Assembly (NCBI GenBank): GCA_964349805.1
Contig: CAYGHE010000004.1
Location: 3,198 to 67,197 of the forward strand
Length of the DNA: 64,000 bases
From: CAYGHE01 sp964349805
Lineage (GTDB): Bacteria; Patescibacteriota; Saccharimonadia; Saccharimonadales; Saccharimonadaceae
Direction: 5' to 3'
Shown piece after piece: positions 16,913-25,973 of this stretch. The position numbers and the translations under genes were made by a program. The first letter of the stretch is position 1. The number at the start of each line of letters is the position of its first letter. The notes beneath the pieces were generated by a model. It was given only the letters and a program-made list of their open reading frames with translations, searched no databases and had not been told where the DNA came from.

Positions 16913-18082
16913 TTAGAAAAGTTTCAGATCTTTTAGCTCATCTGGTAAAAATCCTTCAGGGTGCTTGAACCCAGCTTTCCATTCCGTGCCTTTTTGATAA
17001 CCCAAATCTTTCATTAATTTGGTCGGTGCGTTGCGAAGGTGAAGGGGGACTGGGGCGTCAGGATATTGCTTAGCTGCTTGCATGGCGTTCATCATAGCAT
17101 CGGCAACTTTGCGAGATTTTTCGCTTTTAGCTAATGCCACGGCACAGTGGAATAAATTGTATTGTCCTTCTGGCAAACCCACACGCTCTATGGCCTGAAA
17201 GGTTGCTACCGCCAAAGCCATCGCTCCGTTACCTGCTAGGCCAATATCTTCGGACGCAAAAATTACCATTCTGCGAGCAATGAATTTCGGGTCTTCGCCA
17301 GCGTCAATCATGCGTGCCAGATAATATAAGGTAGCATTCACGTCCGAACCCCGCATGCTTTTGATGAAAGCGCTTATCAGGTTGTAGTGATATTCGCCGC
17401 CTTTATCGTATCCGGGCAGGCGTTTTTGAGCTGCTGTTTTGACGACTTCTGGCGTAACCTTTTGGGCCAGTTGCAAGGCAAGTTCTAGGTTAGAAAGGGC
17501 AACCCTGGCATCGCCACCACTCATCTCAGCCAACCAATCTATGGCTTTAGCATTAACTCTACTGGTGACTTTTTCTAGTTTTACAGCCCGCTTGATAATG
17601 TCTACCATTTCAGTCTTGCTGTGAGGTTGCAGTACGATTACTCGTGAACGAGAAAGCTGGGGATTGATAACTTCAAAACTAGGGTTTTCGGTTGTAGCGC
17701 CGATTAAAGTTATCAGGCCTGATTCGACATGCGGCAAAAAGATATCTTGTTGAGATTTACTGAACCTGTGAATCTCGTCAACGAACAAAACCGTTCTCTT
17801 AGACAATTGCCAGTTGGTTTTGGCGCGTTCGATTACTGAAAGTACGTCTTTTTTGCCAGCAGCGACAGCCGAGATTTCTATAAAGTCTGTTTCTAATTCG
17901 TTAGCGATAATACGCGCTAGGGTAGTTTTACCAGATCCAGGCGGGCCCCAAAAAATCAGAGAGGTAGGTTGTTTATTTTTGATAATCTCACGAATAATCT
18001 CACCTTCGTTAACAAGGTGATTTTGTCCAATAAACTCCTTTAGGTTTTGAGGCCTCAACCTATCTGCCAATGGTTTCTTCAC
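16913..18082 (-). CDS. rarA: Replication-associated recombination protein A (AAA ATPase)
   Basis: 389 residues from a GTG start. N-terminal PLADRLRP...FIGQNHLV is the RarA/MgsA/WRNIP1 signature. Walker A is GPPGSGKTTLA (about 46), Walker B is LFVDEIHRF (about 100), and GATTENPSF is sensor 1. The C-terminal half has the tetramerisation domain, with YHYNLISAFIKSMRGSD and GAMALAVATFQAIERVGLPE. RarA acts at stalled forks and gaps in DNA. It is transcribed divergently from the pilin-like gene and has a leaderless-type promoter. Confidence 0.95.
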   Translation of the reverse strand: MKKPLADRLRPQNLKEFIGQNHLVNEGEIIREIIKNKQPTSLIFWGPPGSGKTTLARIIANELETDFIEISAVAAGKKDVLSVIERAKTNWQLSKRTVLFVDEIHRFSKSQQDIFLPHVESGLITLIGATTENPSFEVINPQLSRSRVIVLQPHSKTEMVDIIKRAVKLEKVTSRVNAKAIDWLAEMSGGDARVALSNLELALQLAQKVTPEVVKTAAQKRLPGYDKGGEYHYNLISAFIKSMRGSDVNATLYYLARMIDAGEDPKFIARRMVIFASEDIGLAGNGAMALAVATFQAIERVGLPEGQYNLFHCAVALAKSEKSRKVADAMMNAMQAAKQYPDAPVPLHLRNAPTKLMKDLGYQKGTEWKAGFKHPEGFLPDELKDLKLF

Positions 18083-18088
18083 ACCTCT

Positions 18089-18094
18089 ATTGTA
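18089..18094 (-). promoter_or_regulatory. -10 box for leaderless rarA transcript
   Basis: TACAAT on the minus strand, 6 nt before the GTG at 18082. Confidence 0.5.
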
Positions 18095-18126
18095 ACGTAT
18101 TGCTTTTTTATAACACTAAGGTTTGC

Positions 18127-18132
18127 TACAAT
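18127..18132 (+). promoter_or_regulatory. -10 box for leaderless pilin-like transcript
   Basis: TACAAT ends 6 nt before the ATG at 18139. It is divergent from the rarA promoter, about 33 nt away. Confidence 0.55.
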
Positions 18133-18138
18133 TAGCGT

Positions 18139-19863
18139 ATGAAGAAAACCGTAAACGGTTTCACTATTATTGAGTTGTTGATTGTTATTGGCATCATCGG
18201 TATATTAACTACTATTGGCGTGGTCTCATTTGGGCGGATACAAACAAACGCTCGTGACAATGAACGGGCTAGCAAGACAGCCGTTATCGTAGAGGCTCTC
18301 GAGAAATATTATGACCAAAATGGGGAGTACCCTAGCTGTTCTGCCGTAACAGCCGATCCTAGCGTAGTCACTACTGAAGTTTTGCCTGGCATAGACACTC
18401 AAACCCTAGTTGCACCCAAGAGCGAGAGCGGAGAGCTTAATTCTATAAAATGTATAGATATCGATGGGGCAACTACTGCTGATTATTTTGCTTATATAGG
18501 CGATAGCGACCCCGCTTGTACTGGACCAGGGGGAGAGGCGTGTTTGTTATACCAGCTTAAATACAAAGAAGAAACCACAGGGGAGATAGTAACTATAGAG
18601 AGCCGCCGCAAGACTGGTCTTTCATCTACGGCTGTCCCAGCCCTTTCTCTAACAGTTGCTTCGTTCACTCAAATCAATGCATCTTGGTCTGGTATAGACG
18701 GTGCCACTGGCTACCACATACAATGGTCAACCACCTCTGAATTCCCCGACTTTTCCGAAAATCCTGAGGCCCCAAACCAAGCAATTGTTTCGGGTACTTC
18801 AAGTTCTATCACTGGTCTTAACTACAACACTAAATATTATTTCCGAGTGCGTGGCTTCAATCCTGTGGGCGCTGGTGGGTGGTCCTCAACTTCCGAGGCA
18901 ACTACCCGAATGTTGGCACAGCCAACCTGTTCTGCGACGGTCAACTCACAATCTCAAATAACCGTATCGTGGAGCTCCATTGCGTACGCTAGCACCTATA
19001 CTGTCGAGTACGCCAGCAACAGTTCCTTCACATCATCAATCGTTAGTGCTGGAAACACGGGTACATCTAAGGCCATAACGGGCTTAGCCCCGGGCAGTAC
19101 TATCTACATGCGCGTGGGAGCAGTTAGCGGGTCCTTCACTAGTAATTGGTGTAGTACGATAAGCGCTACGACTATCGTACCTGTCCCAACCGGGTTAGCC
19201 CTTACAGTTAACTCAACCGTACAGATAACAGCAAATTGGTCGACTGTAACGTCCGCAGACAGCTACGAGATAGATTATTCTACGAGCAGCGCCTTTAGCT
19301 CATTTACCACATTAACTAGTGCAACTAACTCCAGAGCCATAACAGGCTTGAACCAAAATACAACGTATTATGTTCGGGTTCGGTCTGTTATTGGATCATA
19401 CATTAGCCCAAACTCAAGCACCGTTAATGCCAAGACACCAACTGTAGTTTTGTCTGGCCCAGTAGAATGCGCCGGTACATACTCTGGGCGTACTACCTTC
19501 CAGGTGCGTTTGTGGCTAAACGAGGTAAGTTATAACCTTGCCGCTAATACGAGCAATGTTAACTGGAGCTTATATAGAATAAGGGCGTCAAGTCCTATAT
19601 ATTACTCGTATGACCAAACAAAGACCTGGCCCTGGGCGGTAAGTATTAATGGATCTAACTGGTCTGGTGCAAGTAATTCAATCGTATTTAAAACCAACGG
19701 TGCTATTGGTGCTACTGAAGGAATTTCGTCTGGAAGTTTGACTGTCGCCCATAATAGCGCAGGTAACGCTGTTATTGGATACGCAGGATCTGATGGCCCT
19801 GGTAGCAGTATTTTCGGGTCTGCATCATGCTCTAGCACATATACTCTAAGTGACCTAAGATAG
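18139..19863 (+). CDS. Type IV pilin-like protein with fibronectin type III domains
   Basis: 574 residues. The prepilin peptidase motif is NG/FTIIELLIVIGIIGILTT (cleavage after residue 7, Glu at +5), followed by a pseudopilin-like globular region with four Cys (about 60-145). Then come three fibronectin type III repeats (about 155-250, 255-340 and 345-435); each has the conserved Trp early (SWSGI, SWSSI, NWSTV) and Tyr in YYFRVRG-like strands. A Ser/Asn-rich C-terminal domain with two Cys completes it. Normal pilins are 130-200 residues, so this is an extended minor pilin or tip adhesin. Binding to a host cell surface is a plausible role, given that relatives are epibionts. No pilus assembly genes lie in the window. 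Confidence 0.85.
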   Translation: MKKTVNGFTIIELLIVIGIIGILTTIGVVSFGRIQTNARDNERASKTAVIVEALEKYYDQNGEYPSCSAVTADPSVVTTEVLPGIDTQTLVAPKSESGELNSIKCIDIDGATTADYFAYIGDSDPACTGPGGEACLLYQLKYKEETTGEIVTIESRRKTGLSSTAVPALSLTVASFTQINASWSGIDGATGYHIQWSTTSEFPDFSENPEAPNQAIVSGTSSSITGLNYNTKYYFRVRGFNPVGAGGWSSTSEATTRMLAQPTCSATVNSQSQITVSWSSIAYASTYTVEYASNSSFTSSIVSAGNTGTSKAITGLAPGSTIYMRVGAVSGSFTSNWCSTISATTIVPVPTGLALTVNSTVQITANWSTVTSADSYEIDYSTSSAFSSFTTLTSATNSRAITGLNQNTTYYVRVRSVIGSYISPNSSTVNAKTPTVVLSGPVECAGTYSGRTTFQVRLWLNEVSYNLAANTSNVNWSLYRIRASSPIYYSYDQTKTWPWAVSINGSNWSGASNSIVFKTNGAIGATEGISSGSLTVAHNSAGNAVIGYAGSDGPGSSIFGSASCSSTYTLSDLR

Positions 19864-19882
19864 AATATCCTAAATTGGAAGG

Positions 19883-20503
19883 TTATTCACCAATAGAGTC
19901 AGGTACGATTTCAAATTCTGGTTGTTCAGTTTGCACAAACGAGCTTCCCCCTGCGTCTTGACAAGTAAAGCCGACGAACGCTTTGACTAAATCTTCGGTA
20001 TTATACCTATCGCAACTTACTTGATCCTGGTCTGATGCCAAGATAAAGAAGCGCCACGTTTCGTCGGGAGTTTGATAAAAATGCGCAAATCTACTATCGC
20101 TGGAATCTATTCCTGATGTTCTAGCGTGAGCATTTTTATATCCGACAGTGCCGCTTTCTTGAACTACCAAAGCATGCAATTTTGCATCTTGGCCTGCGTC
20201 ACTGCTACTATTTTTATATATTTCGGTAAGTTGTAGAGTCAATGCGTCATCGCCCGGTTCTTGATCAGACGAAGATTCAGGCGTTGATTTATTAAGCAGT
20301 AAGTAGGCAACCGTTCCAGTGGCAATTAATATTACAATCAAAGCGGCGCCAAGAACGGTGAATAATACCTTTTTAGATTTTTTAGGAGGTTTAAAAGTCG
20401 ATGGCGGCGTTGAATAGGCTGAAAATTGCGTTTCGGGCTCATTAATAACTGGCTGAATATTTGTCTTAGGTTCTTCTTGACCTTGATTGTTTTCGTCTGG
20501 CAT
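19883..20503 (-). CDS. Membrane-anchored protein of unknown function
   Basis: 206 residues from the ATG at 20503, chosen because GAGGGA precedes it by 7 nt. A Pro/Gln/Glu-rich cytoplasmic start (about 1-45) and a transmembrane helix (LFTVLGAALIVILIATGTVAYLLL, about 53-76) lead to an extracytoplasmic domain with two Cys (CDRYNTEDLVKAF and FTCQDAGG), which could form a disulphide. No known domain is recognised. It runs convergent to the pilin-like gene. Confidence 0.72.
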   Translation of the reverse strand: MPDENNQGQEEPKTNIQPVINEPETQFSAYSTPPSTFKPPKKSKKVLFTVLGAALIVILIATGTVAYLLLNKSTPESSSDQEPGDDALTLQLTEIYKNSSSDAGQDAKLHALVVQESGTVGYKNAHARTSGIDSSDSRFAHFYQTPDETWRFFILASDQDQVSCDRYNTEDLVKAFVGFTCQDAGGSSFVQTEQPEFEIVPDSIGE

Positions 20504-20578
20504 ATTAAATCCCTCAAATGTTTTTATATAAAACAATCATAACACTTACGCTAAAAAACTCATATGGCCGTCTCTATG

Positions 20579-21070
20579 CTAGCTAGTTCTGATTCTTCGG
20601 TAAGTAAACTTCACTGACAAGCGCCACCCGTCACTAGCTGTGTCACTATTAAATTCGTATATTTTACCGTCAGTTATTTCTTTTATTAAAACTAGGGCAG
20701 GGTTATATGGAGCAAGAGTGCGATAAAAACGAATATCGTCTTCGGATATACGTGTCCGCCCAGGAAAAATAGATTTAAATTTCTGCTCACCAAACTCATC
20801 AAAATATCCCGGCCTGTTTTTTGGGGACATATACGCCTCAGCTTTCATACCCATGCGCGCGACTATCTTTTTTACATCATCAAGCAATATCTTGGATTGG
20901 CCTTCTATATAAAGATAAAGTTGTTTTTTGTCAGTCAGAAAAACTGTGGCGTTTATTGAACGTCCAACGGGGGCGTCATGCACTATAGTTTGGCGTAAAT
21001 TTATGTTTACTCCAAACAACTCGCGAATCCTACGTTCCAACGCTAATTCGTCATATATCTCTTCGGTCAT
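20579..21070 (-). CDS. Conserved-looking soluble protein, unknown
   Basis: 163 residues from the ATG at 21070. That start is preferred because a TACAAT box ends 8 nt upstream. The protein mixes alpha and beta patterns (NATVFLTDKKQLYLYIEG, ILLDDVKKIVARMGMKAEAY) and has a basic C terminus. No catalytic motif is evident. It is divergent from the helicase-nuclease gene, with start codons only 40 bp apart, so the two promoters interleave. Confidence 0.6.
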   Translation of the reverse strand: MTEEIYDELALERRIRELFGVNINLRQTIVHDAPVGRSINATVFLTDKKQLYLYIEGQSKILLDDVKKIVARMGMKAEAYMSPKNRPGYFDEFGEQKFKSIFPGRTRISEDDIRFYRTLAPYNPALVLIKEITDGKIYEFNSDTASDGWRLSVKFTYRRIRTS

Positions 21071-21078
21071 TTGCAATC

Positions 21079-21084
21079 ATTGTA
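21079..21084 (-). promoter_or_regulatory. -10 box for leaderless transcript of the 20579 gene
   Basis: TACAAT on the minus strand, 8 nt before the ATG at 21070. Confidence 0.5.
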
Positions 21085-21094
21085 CCACTTTTAC

Positions 21095-21100
21095 TACAAT
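21095..21100 (+). promoter_or_regulatory. -10 box for leaderless helicase transcript
   Basis: TACAAT ends 9 nt before the ATG at 21110. The box lies only 10 bp from the divergent one, so RNA polymerase probably cannot occupy both at once. Confidence 0.5.
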
Positions 21101-21109
21101 GGTCTAATA

Positions 21110-24100
21110 ATGGAAGAATTCAAAAGGCGCGTTGCAAGCCTTAACAAAGCCCAGCGCCAAGCTGTAGACACCCTAGAGGGACCGGTCATGGTAGTGGCTG
21201 GACCTGGAACAGGTAAAACCGAATTACTAAGTGTCCGGGCCGCTAACATACTAATTCAAACTGACGTTCTGCCCGAGAATATTTTGTGTCTGACGTTTAC
21301 CGACAATGCCGCAAATGCTATGCGCGACAGATTAACTTCTATTATTGGCAAAGATGCTTACAAAATAGCTGTTCATACTTTTCATAGTTTTGGCCTGGAT
21401 GTCGTCAATCGTTACAGACAATATTTTTACCAAGGAGCTACCCCTAGGCCAGCCGACGAGATGAGCCGCTATCAAATCATGCGAGAGATATTCGAAGAGC
21501 TGGACTTCGATAATCCTTTAAGCTCAAAACTTAACGATGATTTTACCCACCTAGAGGACAGCTTAAAAACTATATCGGAATTCAAAAAAAGTGGATTAGT
21601 GAGTGATGAAATACTAGCGATACTAGACGCAAACACGGCAACCATAGAAAAAGCCGAACAGTTGTTAGCGCCAATATTCGCAAACAGAATTAGTAAAAAT
21701 ACTGGACTGGAACTTGCCAAGCACATTAAAGCCCTTAGGCAAACAAGAACCGATCTGCCAGTTGATACGGTTTTGCCGTTAGCGGACGTATTAACCGATT
21801 CTTTAGAAACGGCGCTAGATCAGGCGTTATCACTTGAATCTACCAAACCTATAACAGCGTGGAAAGCTAAATGGTTCAAGAAAGATGAAGCAGGCAAATA
21901 CGTCTTGAAATCCAAAGACCGACAAAAGAAACTGCGAGCCCTTTGTTTTGTTTACGAAAAGTATATGAGCCGTATGCACGAGTTATTACTGTACGATTTT
22001 GATGACATGATATTACGCACAGTGCATGCCATGGAAGTATTTAATGATTTGCGATTTAACCTTCAAGAACAATACCAATACATCATGGTCGATGAATTCC
22101 AGGACACGAACTTGGCGCAAATGCGTATCCTGCATAACTTGACTAACAGTCAGACGCCTGATTTTTCACCGAACATTTTAGTTGTTGGAGATGATGATCA
22201 GGCTATATATAGTTTTCAGGGCGCAGATATCAGTAACATTATTGATTTTCAAGTTCATTACCCAAATACAAAGCTAATCGCTTTAACCGACAATTATAGG
22301 TCCACTAAAAGCATTCTTGATGGCTCGCGAGCGCTTATTACCCAGGGAGAGAACAGGTTAGAAAACAGAATAGAGAGTTTAAACAAACAGTTGATTGTCA
22401 AAAGTAAAAGCCTGCAGGGTGAGGTTGGGCTGTATGAAGCCGCGACGATTGATGATGAGAGGCTTTTCGTAGTTCAAGACATCCAAAAACAGCTTAAAAG
22501 CGGAAAAAAACTAGGTGACATTGCGGTACTTGCCAGACGCCACAAGGAGATACTAGCTTTGTTACCGTATTTCGCAAAACACAATATTCCTGTTAGCTAC
22601 ACTCGATATGATGATGTGCTAAAATCTGCGCCCGTTCAACTATTGGAACAATTGGCGCACGTTTTAATCAGTATTAACGAGGGGCGGCACGATGAGCTTG
22701 ACAGCCAATTATCAGAGCTTTTGTCACATGAAGCTTGGGGGATAAATCCTGTAGAACTCTGGCGATTAAGTTTGGCGGCCCACAAGGAACGTAAGCAATG
22801 GTTAGAGAAAATGGCCGAGGATAAAAACTTTTCAGGGTTGCAAGAATGGCTAATTAAAACCTCTTCTTCGATTAATGAGTTGCCTCTCGAAATTTTGCTT
22901 GACGTTATGTTAGGTACACCAAACGATAACCTAAAGCAGACTTCAAGAGGTTTTATCAGCCCGTTGTATGGTTATCTGTTCTCGAAAGAAAATCTGGAAT
23001 TAGAACCAGACAAATATATAACTCACTTGGAGGCGCTAAGGGCAATTCGTGCTCGCTTAATAGAATATTGTCCAGACCAAGTGCCGACATTGCGTAGTTT
23101 CGTAGAATTTATTGAATTAAGCCGCAAGCTTGGTAACAGCATAGAAACCATGCGTCGATTCGCAATCAAAGACGCTGTAAATTTAATGACTGCGCACACC
23201 TCCAAAGGCCTGGAATTCGAAACTGTTTACGTGATAAATGTAGTAGATAGTGTTTGGGGAGATGGCGCTAGGTCCCGCAGCCGATTAATCGACTACCCTG
23301 AAAACTTAGCCCTTAAACCAGCTGGTGAAACTAGCGATGAAAGATTGCGGTTATTTTACGTGGCAATCACGCGTGCAAAGTGCAACCTCAAAGTAAGTTA
23401 CAGTTTAAGCAACGACAATGGCAAAATAACTCGCTCCGCTAGTATGCTGGCGGGATTGCAGGACAGTGGATGGCATCCGAAAGTATTGAAATCGCAAGAA
23501 GGTCTTGAGCAGATTAAACAAGCTGCCGAGTTAGCATGGTACCAAAACATTGTGTCTTCGGCAAAGACTCAAACTAACGCGCTGCTTCCTCTGCTAGATA
23601 ATTACAGAATCAGTATCACTCACTTGCACAATTTCCTGGATGTAACTCGAGGTGGTCCGGCCATGTTTTTAATGAAAAATTTGCTACGCTTTCCTCAAGC
23701 CAAGAGCCCAAACGCCGCTTACGGCACGGCTGTTCATGAAGCACTCTACAAAGCGCATGCTTATTTGGAAGCGAAGGGCAACAAACAAGCCGTAGAAGAC
23801 GTGATAGGCAATTTTGAAACAAGTCTGCGCTATCAAAACATGCAAACGCGTGATTTTGAAATGTACTTAAAGCGAGGCAGTGAAGCGCTGAGAGCCTTTT
23901 TAGCTAATAAATACGAAACTTTTTCGGTAACGCAAAAAGCTGAATTTGATTTCTATTACCAACAATCCTCGGTTAGCGGCGCGGATTTAACCGGAAAATT
24001 AGATCTTGTTGATATCGATAAAGAGGAGAAGTCTATAGTCGTTGCTGATTATAAAACTGGTCGTCCAGCCTTGAGTTGGAAAGGTAAAAGCGAATACGAG

Positions 24101-24406
24101 AAAATTAAACTACACAAATATCGCCAACAGTTATTGTTTTACAAATTATTGATAGAAAATTCTCGTGACTGGGGACGATTTAAGGTAGGGCAGGGAATTA
24201 TTCAATTTATAGAACCCGCTAGCTCTGGTGATATCATATCCCTTGAAACAAATTTTCTGGATGAAGATATCGTACGGTTTGAAAAGTTAATAGGCGTAGT
24301 CTGGAATAAAATTATGGCCTTGGATTTACCGGACGCTTCAGGCTATGAACAAACTCTAAAAGGTATTTTAGCCTTTGAGCAAGACCTGATTGACGGCAAG
24401 GTATAA
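21110..24406 (+). CDS. UvrD/Rep-type helicase fused to a PD-(D/E)XK nuclease
   Basis: 1098 residues. Superfamily 1A helicase motifs are in order: LNKAQRQAV (Q motif), AGPGTGKTELL (Walker A, about 30), TFTDNAANAM (Ia), MVDEFQDTN (Walker B), VGDDDQAIYSFQGA (III), LTDNYRST (IV), TAHTSKGLEFETVYV (V) and RLFYVAITRAK (VI). The C-terminal 230 residues contain AYGTAVHEALYKA, then GKLDLVDID and VADYKTGRP, which are the metal-binding Asp and the D-x-K of the RecB/AddB-type nuclease. The result is an AddA-like helicase-nuclease for double-strand break processing or repair in one chain. No AddB or RecC partner is adjacent. A dus gene follows 17 nt downstream. Confidence 0.9.
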   Translation: MEEFKRRVASLNKAQRQAVDTLEGPVMVVAGPGTGKTELLSVRAANILIQTDVLPENILCLTFTDNAANAMRDRLTSIIGKDAYKIAVHTFHSFGLDVVNRYRQYFYQGATPRPADEMSRYQIMREIFEELDFDNPLSSKLNDDFTHLEDSLKTISEFKKSGLVSDEILAILDANTATIEKAEQLLAPIFANRISKNTGLELAKHIKALRQTRTDLPVDTVLPLADVLTDSLETALDQALSLESTKPITAWKAKWFKKDEAGKYVLKSKDRQKKLRALCFVYEKYMSRMHELLLYDFDDMILRTVHAMEVFNDLRFNLQEQYQYIMVDEFQDTNLAQMRILHNLTNSQTPDFSPNILVVGDDDQAIYSFQGADISNIIDFQVHYPNTKLIALTDNYRSTKSILDGSRALITQGENRLENRIESLNKQLIVKSKSLQGEVGLYEAATIDDERLFVVQDIQKQLKSGKKLGDIAVLARRHKEILALLPYFAKHNIPVSYTRYDDVLKSAPVQLLEQLAHVLISINEGRHDELDSQLSELLSHEAWGINPVELWRLSLAAHKERKQWLEKMAEDKNFSGLQEWLIKTSSSINELPLEILLDVMLGTPNDNLKQTSRGFISPLYGYLFSKENLELEPDKYITHLEALRAIRARLIEYCPDQVPTLRSFVEFIELSRKLGNSIETMRRFAIKDAVNLMTAHTSKGLEFETVYVINVVDSVWGDGARSRSRLIDYPENLALKPAGETSDERLRLFYVAITRAKCNLKVSYSLSNDNGKITRSASMLAGLQDSGWHPKVLKSQEGLEQIKQAAELAWYQNIVSSAKTQTNALLPLLDNYRISITHLHNFLDVTRGGPAMFLMKNLLRFPQAKSPNAAYGTAVHEALYKAHAYLEAKGNKQAVEDVIGNFETSLRYQNMQTRDFEMYLKRGSEALRAFLANKYETFSVTQKAEFDFYYQQSSVSGADLTGKLDLVDIDKEEKSIVVADYKTGRPALSWKGKSEYEKIKLHKYRQQLLFYKLLIENSRDWGRFKVGQGIIQFIEPASSGDIISLETNFLDEDIVRFEKLIGVVWNKIMALDLPDASGYEQTLKGILAFEQDLIDGKV

Positions 24407-24423
24407 ATTGAATTTCGTTTGCT

Positions 24424-25554
24424 ATGCCTAAAAATACAATTATAAATTTCTGGCAAGATTTACCAAAACCTTTTTTTGCTTTGGCGCCAATGGAGGCGGT
24501 GACCGACGTAGTTTTTCGTCATGTCATATCAAAAGCCGCCAGACCTGATTTGTTTTTCACCGAATTTACCAATGCGTCTAGTTTTTGTAGTCCCGAAGGT
24601 ATACACAGCACCCGCGGACGATTAACTTTCACGGACGACGAACAGCCTATAGTGGCTCAGATTTGGGGAAGCAGGCCTGATGAATTCGCTCAAATGAGTC
24701 AAGGTTTGGCCGAGATGGGGTTTAGCGGCATAGACATTAACATGGGTTGCCCAGATAAAGCAGTCCTAAAAAGTGGGGCAGGGTGCGCCTTGATGCACGA
24801 GCCTGAACTAAGTAGTGAGTTGATCGCAGCCGCTAAAACAGGTGGTTTACCTGTGAGCGTCAAAACCAGGCTTGGAGATATACGTCCAGAGGAGTGGAGT
24901 GAATGGCTAGAAAGCATACTGCAAAATGACATAGCAAACCTGACGATACATTTACGAACCCGTAAAGAAATGAGTAAAGTTCCGGCTCATCACGAGCTAA
25001 TACCTGATATAAAAATCTTGCGAGACAAGATAGCCCCACAAACACTCCTGACTATAAACGGTGACATTCGTGACCGCCAGCATGGAGAAGAGTTGGTGGC
25101 ACAATACGGCATTGATGGAATTATGATAGCCCGTGGTATCTTCGCCAATCCTTTCGCTTTCATTGGTACTGAAGAGGGAAATAGAGCTACCACCAATTTC
25201 AGAGCACACTTTTTGAGTGACCTTCCACTGGAAACTCACTCAAGCGTTCGGCTGAAATCCTCGGGGACAACCTCGGATTCCACAGTCTCTTCAATCGGAG
25301 ATAGCTCTATTTCATCCACGGGCTCGACAAGCAAAAAAAATGAATTAATAGATCTCCTTAAGCTACATTTGGATTTGCACGATAAATACGAGAAAGAACT
25401 CGGCCCTCGCAAGTTCGAACCCCTGAAACGCTTTTTCAAAATTTATATCCGAGATTTTCCAGGAGCAAGCGAGTTGCGAGTTAAGTTGATGGATGCGAAA
25501 AGTACCGATGAAGTGCGGCGTATTTTAAATTCTGTCAATCTAGACGCTAATTAG
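24424..25554 (+). CDS. dus: tRNA-dihydrouridine synthase
   Basis: 376 residues, an FMN-dependent TIM barrel. APMEAVTDVVFR (about 20), INMGCPDKAVLKSGAGCALM (about 105) with the catalytic Cys, SVKTRLG (about 145), LTIHLRTRKEM and GIMIARGIFANPFAF (about 235) are all present. It reduces uridines in the tRNA D-loop. A Ser/Thr-rich stretch (about 277-303; TTSDSTVSSIGDSSISSTGS) interrupts the link between the barrel and the C-terminal helical tRNA-binding domain and is unusual. It probably shares a transcript with the helicase upstream. Its stop overlaps the end of atpC on the other strand. Confidence 0.92.
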   Translation: MPKNTIINFWQDLPKPFFALAPMEAVTDVVFRHVISKAARPDLFFTEFTNASSFCSPEGIHSTRGRLTFTDDEQPIVAQIWGSRPDEFAQMSQGLAEMGFSGIDINMGCPDKAVLKSGAGCALMHEPELSSELIAAAKTGGLPVSVKTRLGDIRPEEWSEWLESILQNDIANLTIHLRTRKEMSKVPAHHELIPDIKILRDKIAPQTLLTINGDIRDRQHGEELVAQYGIDGIMIARGIFANPFAFIGTEEGNRATTNFRAHFLSDLPLETHSSVRLKSSGTTSDSTVSSIGDSSISSTGSTSKKNELIDLLKLHLDLHDKYEKELGPRKFEPLKRFFKIYIRDFPGASELRVKLMDAKSTDEVRRILNSVNLDAN

Positions 25555-25558
25555 CGTC
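25543..25558. repeat. Perfect 16-bp palindrome at the dus/atpC convergent ends
   Basis: GACGCTAATTAGCGTC reads the same on both strands and contains both stop codons. It may serve as a bidirectional transcription end or be a by-product of the overlapping stops. Confidence 0.55.
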
Positions 25559-25973
25559 GGTTTCGGCGTTTTAGTTCAGCAACTTTCAAACGAACTTCGT
25601 GGCGATCAATTAGTTGCAATGCTTTTTCACGATCAACTTGATCCTTGGCTTCATCCCGCATTTTGAGAGCCTGGTCCAGGGCAGCTTTTGAATCAGCTTC
25701 AGCAATATCATCACTGTGGTCAGCTGTATCAACTAATACTCGTACGATATTTTGCGAAACTTCAATTACACCACCGCTAATAGCGAAGTGTTCAAGGTGA
25801 TTGTCATCGTCGGTTTTCTTGTGCCTAATTGTCATCACCCCAGGTTTCGCTAGCGTTACTAGTGCCTCATGGTCGGGGAATATGGCTATTTCACCTTCGG
25901 TGGTAGGCAACATTACTTCATAAACCTCTTGGTCCAGAGTCGTGCCATTCAATGTCACTAAACGTAAGTTCAT
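25551..25973 (-). CDS. atpC: ATP synthase F1 subunit epsilon
   Basis: 140 residues. The N-terminal beta sandwich has LTLN-like LVTLNGTTLDQEVYEVMLPTTEGEIAIFPDHEALVTL, typical of AtpC. It is followed by a helical hairpin (about 95-140) rich in charged residues, as in regulatory epsilon subunits. It links the rotor to the catalytic head. It is the last gene of the operon, and its start overlaps the atpD stop (TAATG). Confidence 0.93.
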   Translation of the reverse strand: MNLRLVTLNGTTLDQEVYEVMLPTTEGEIAIFPDHEALVTLAKPGVMTIRHKKTDDDNHLEHFAISGGVIEVSQNIVRVLVDTADHSDDIAEADSKAALDQALKMRDEAKDQVDREKALQLIDRHEVRLKVAELKRRNRR

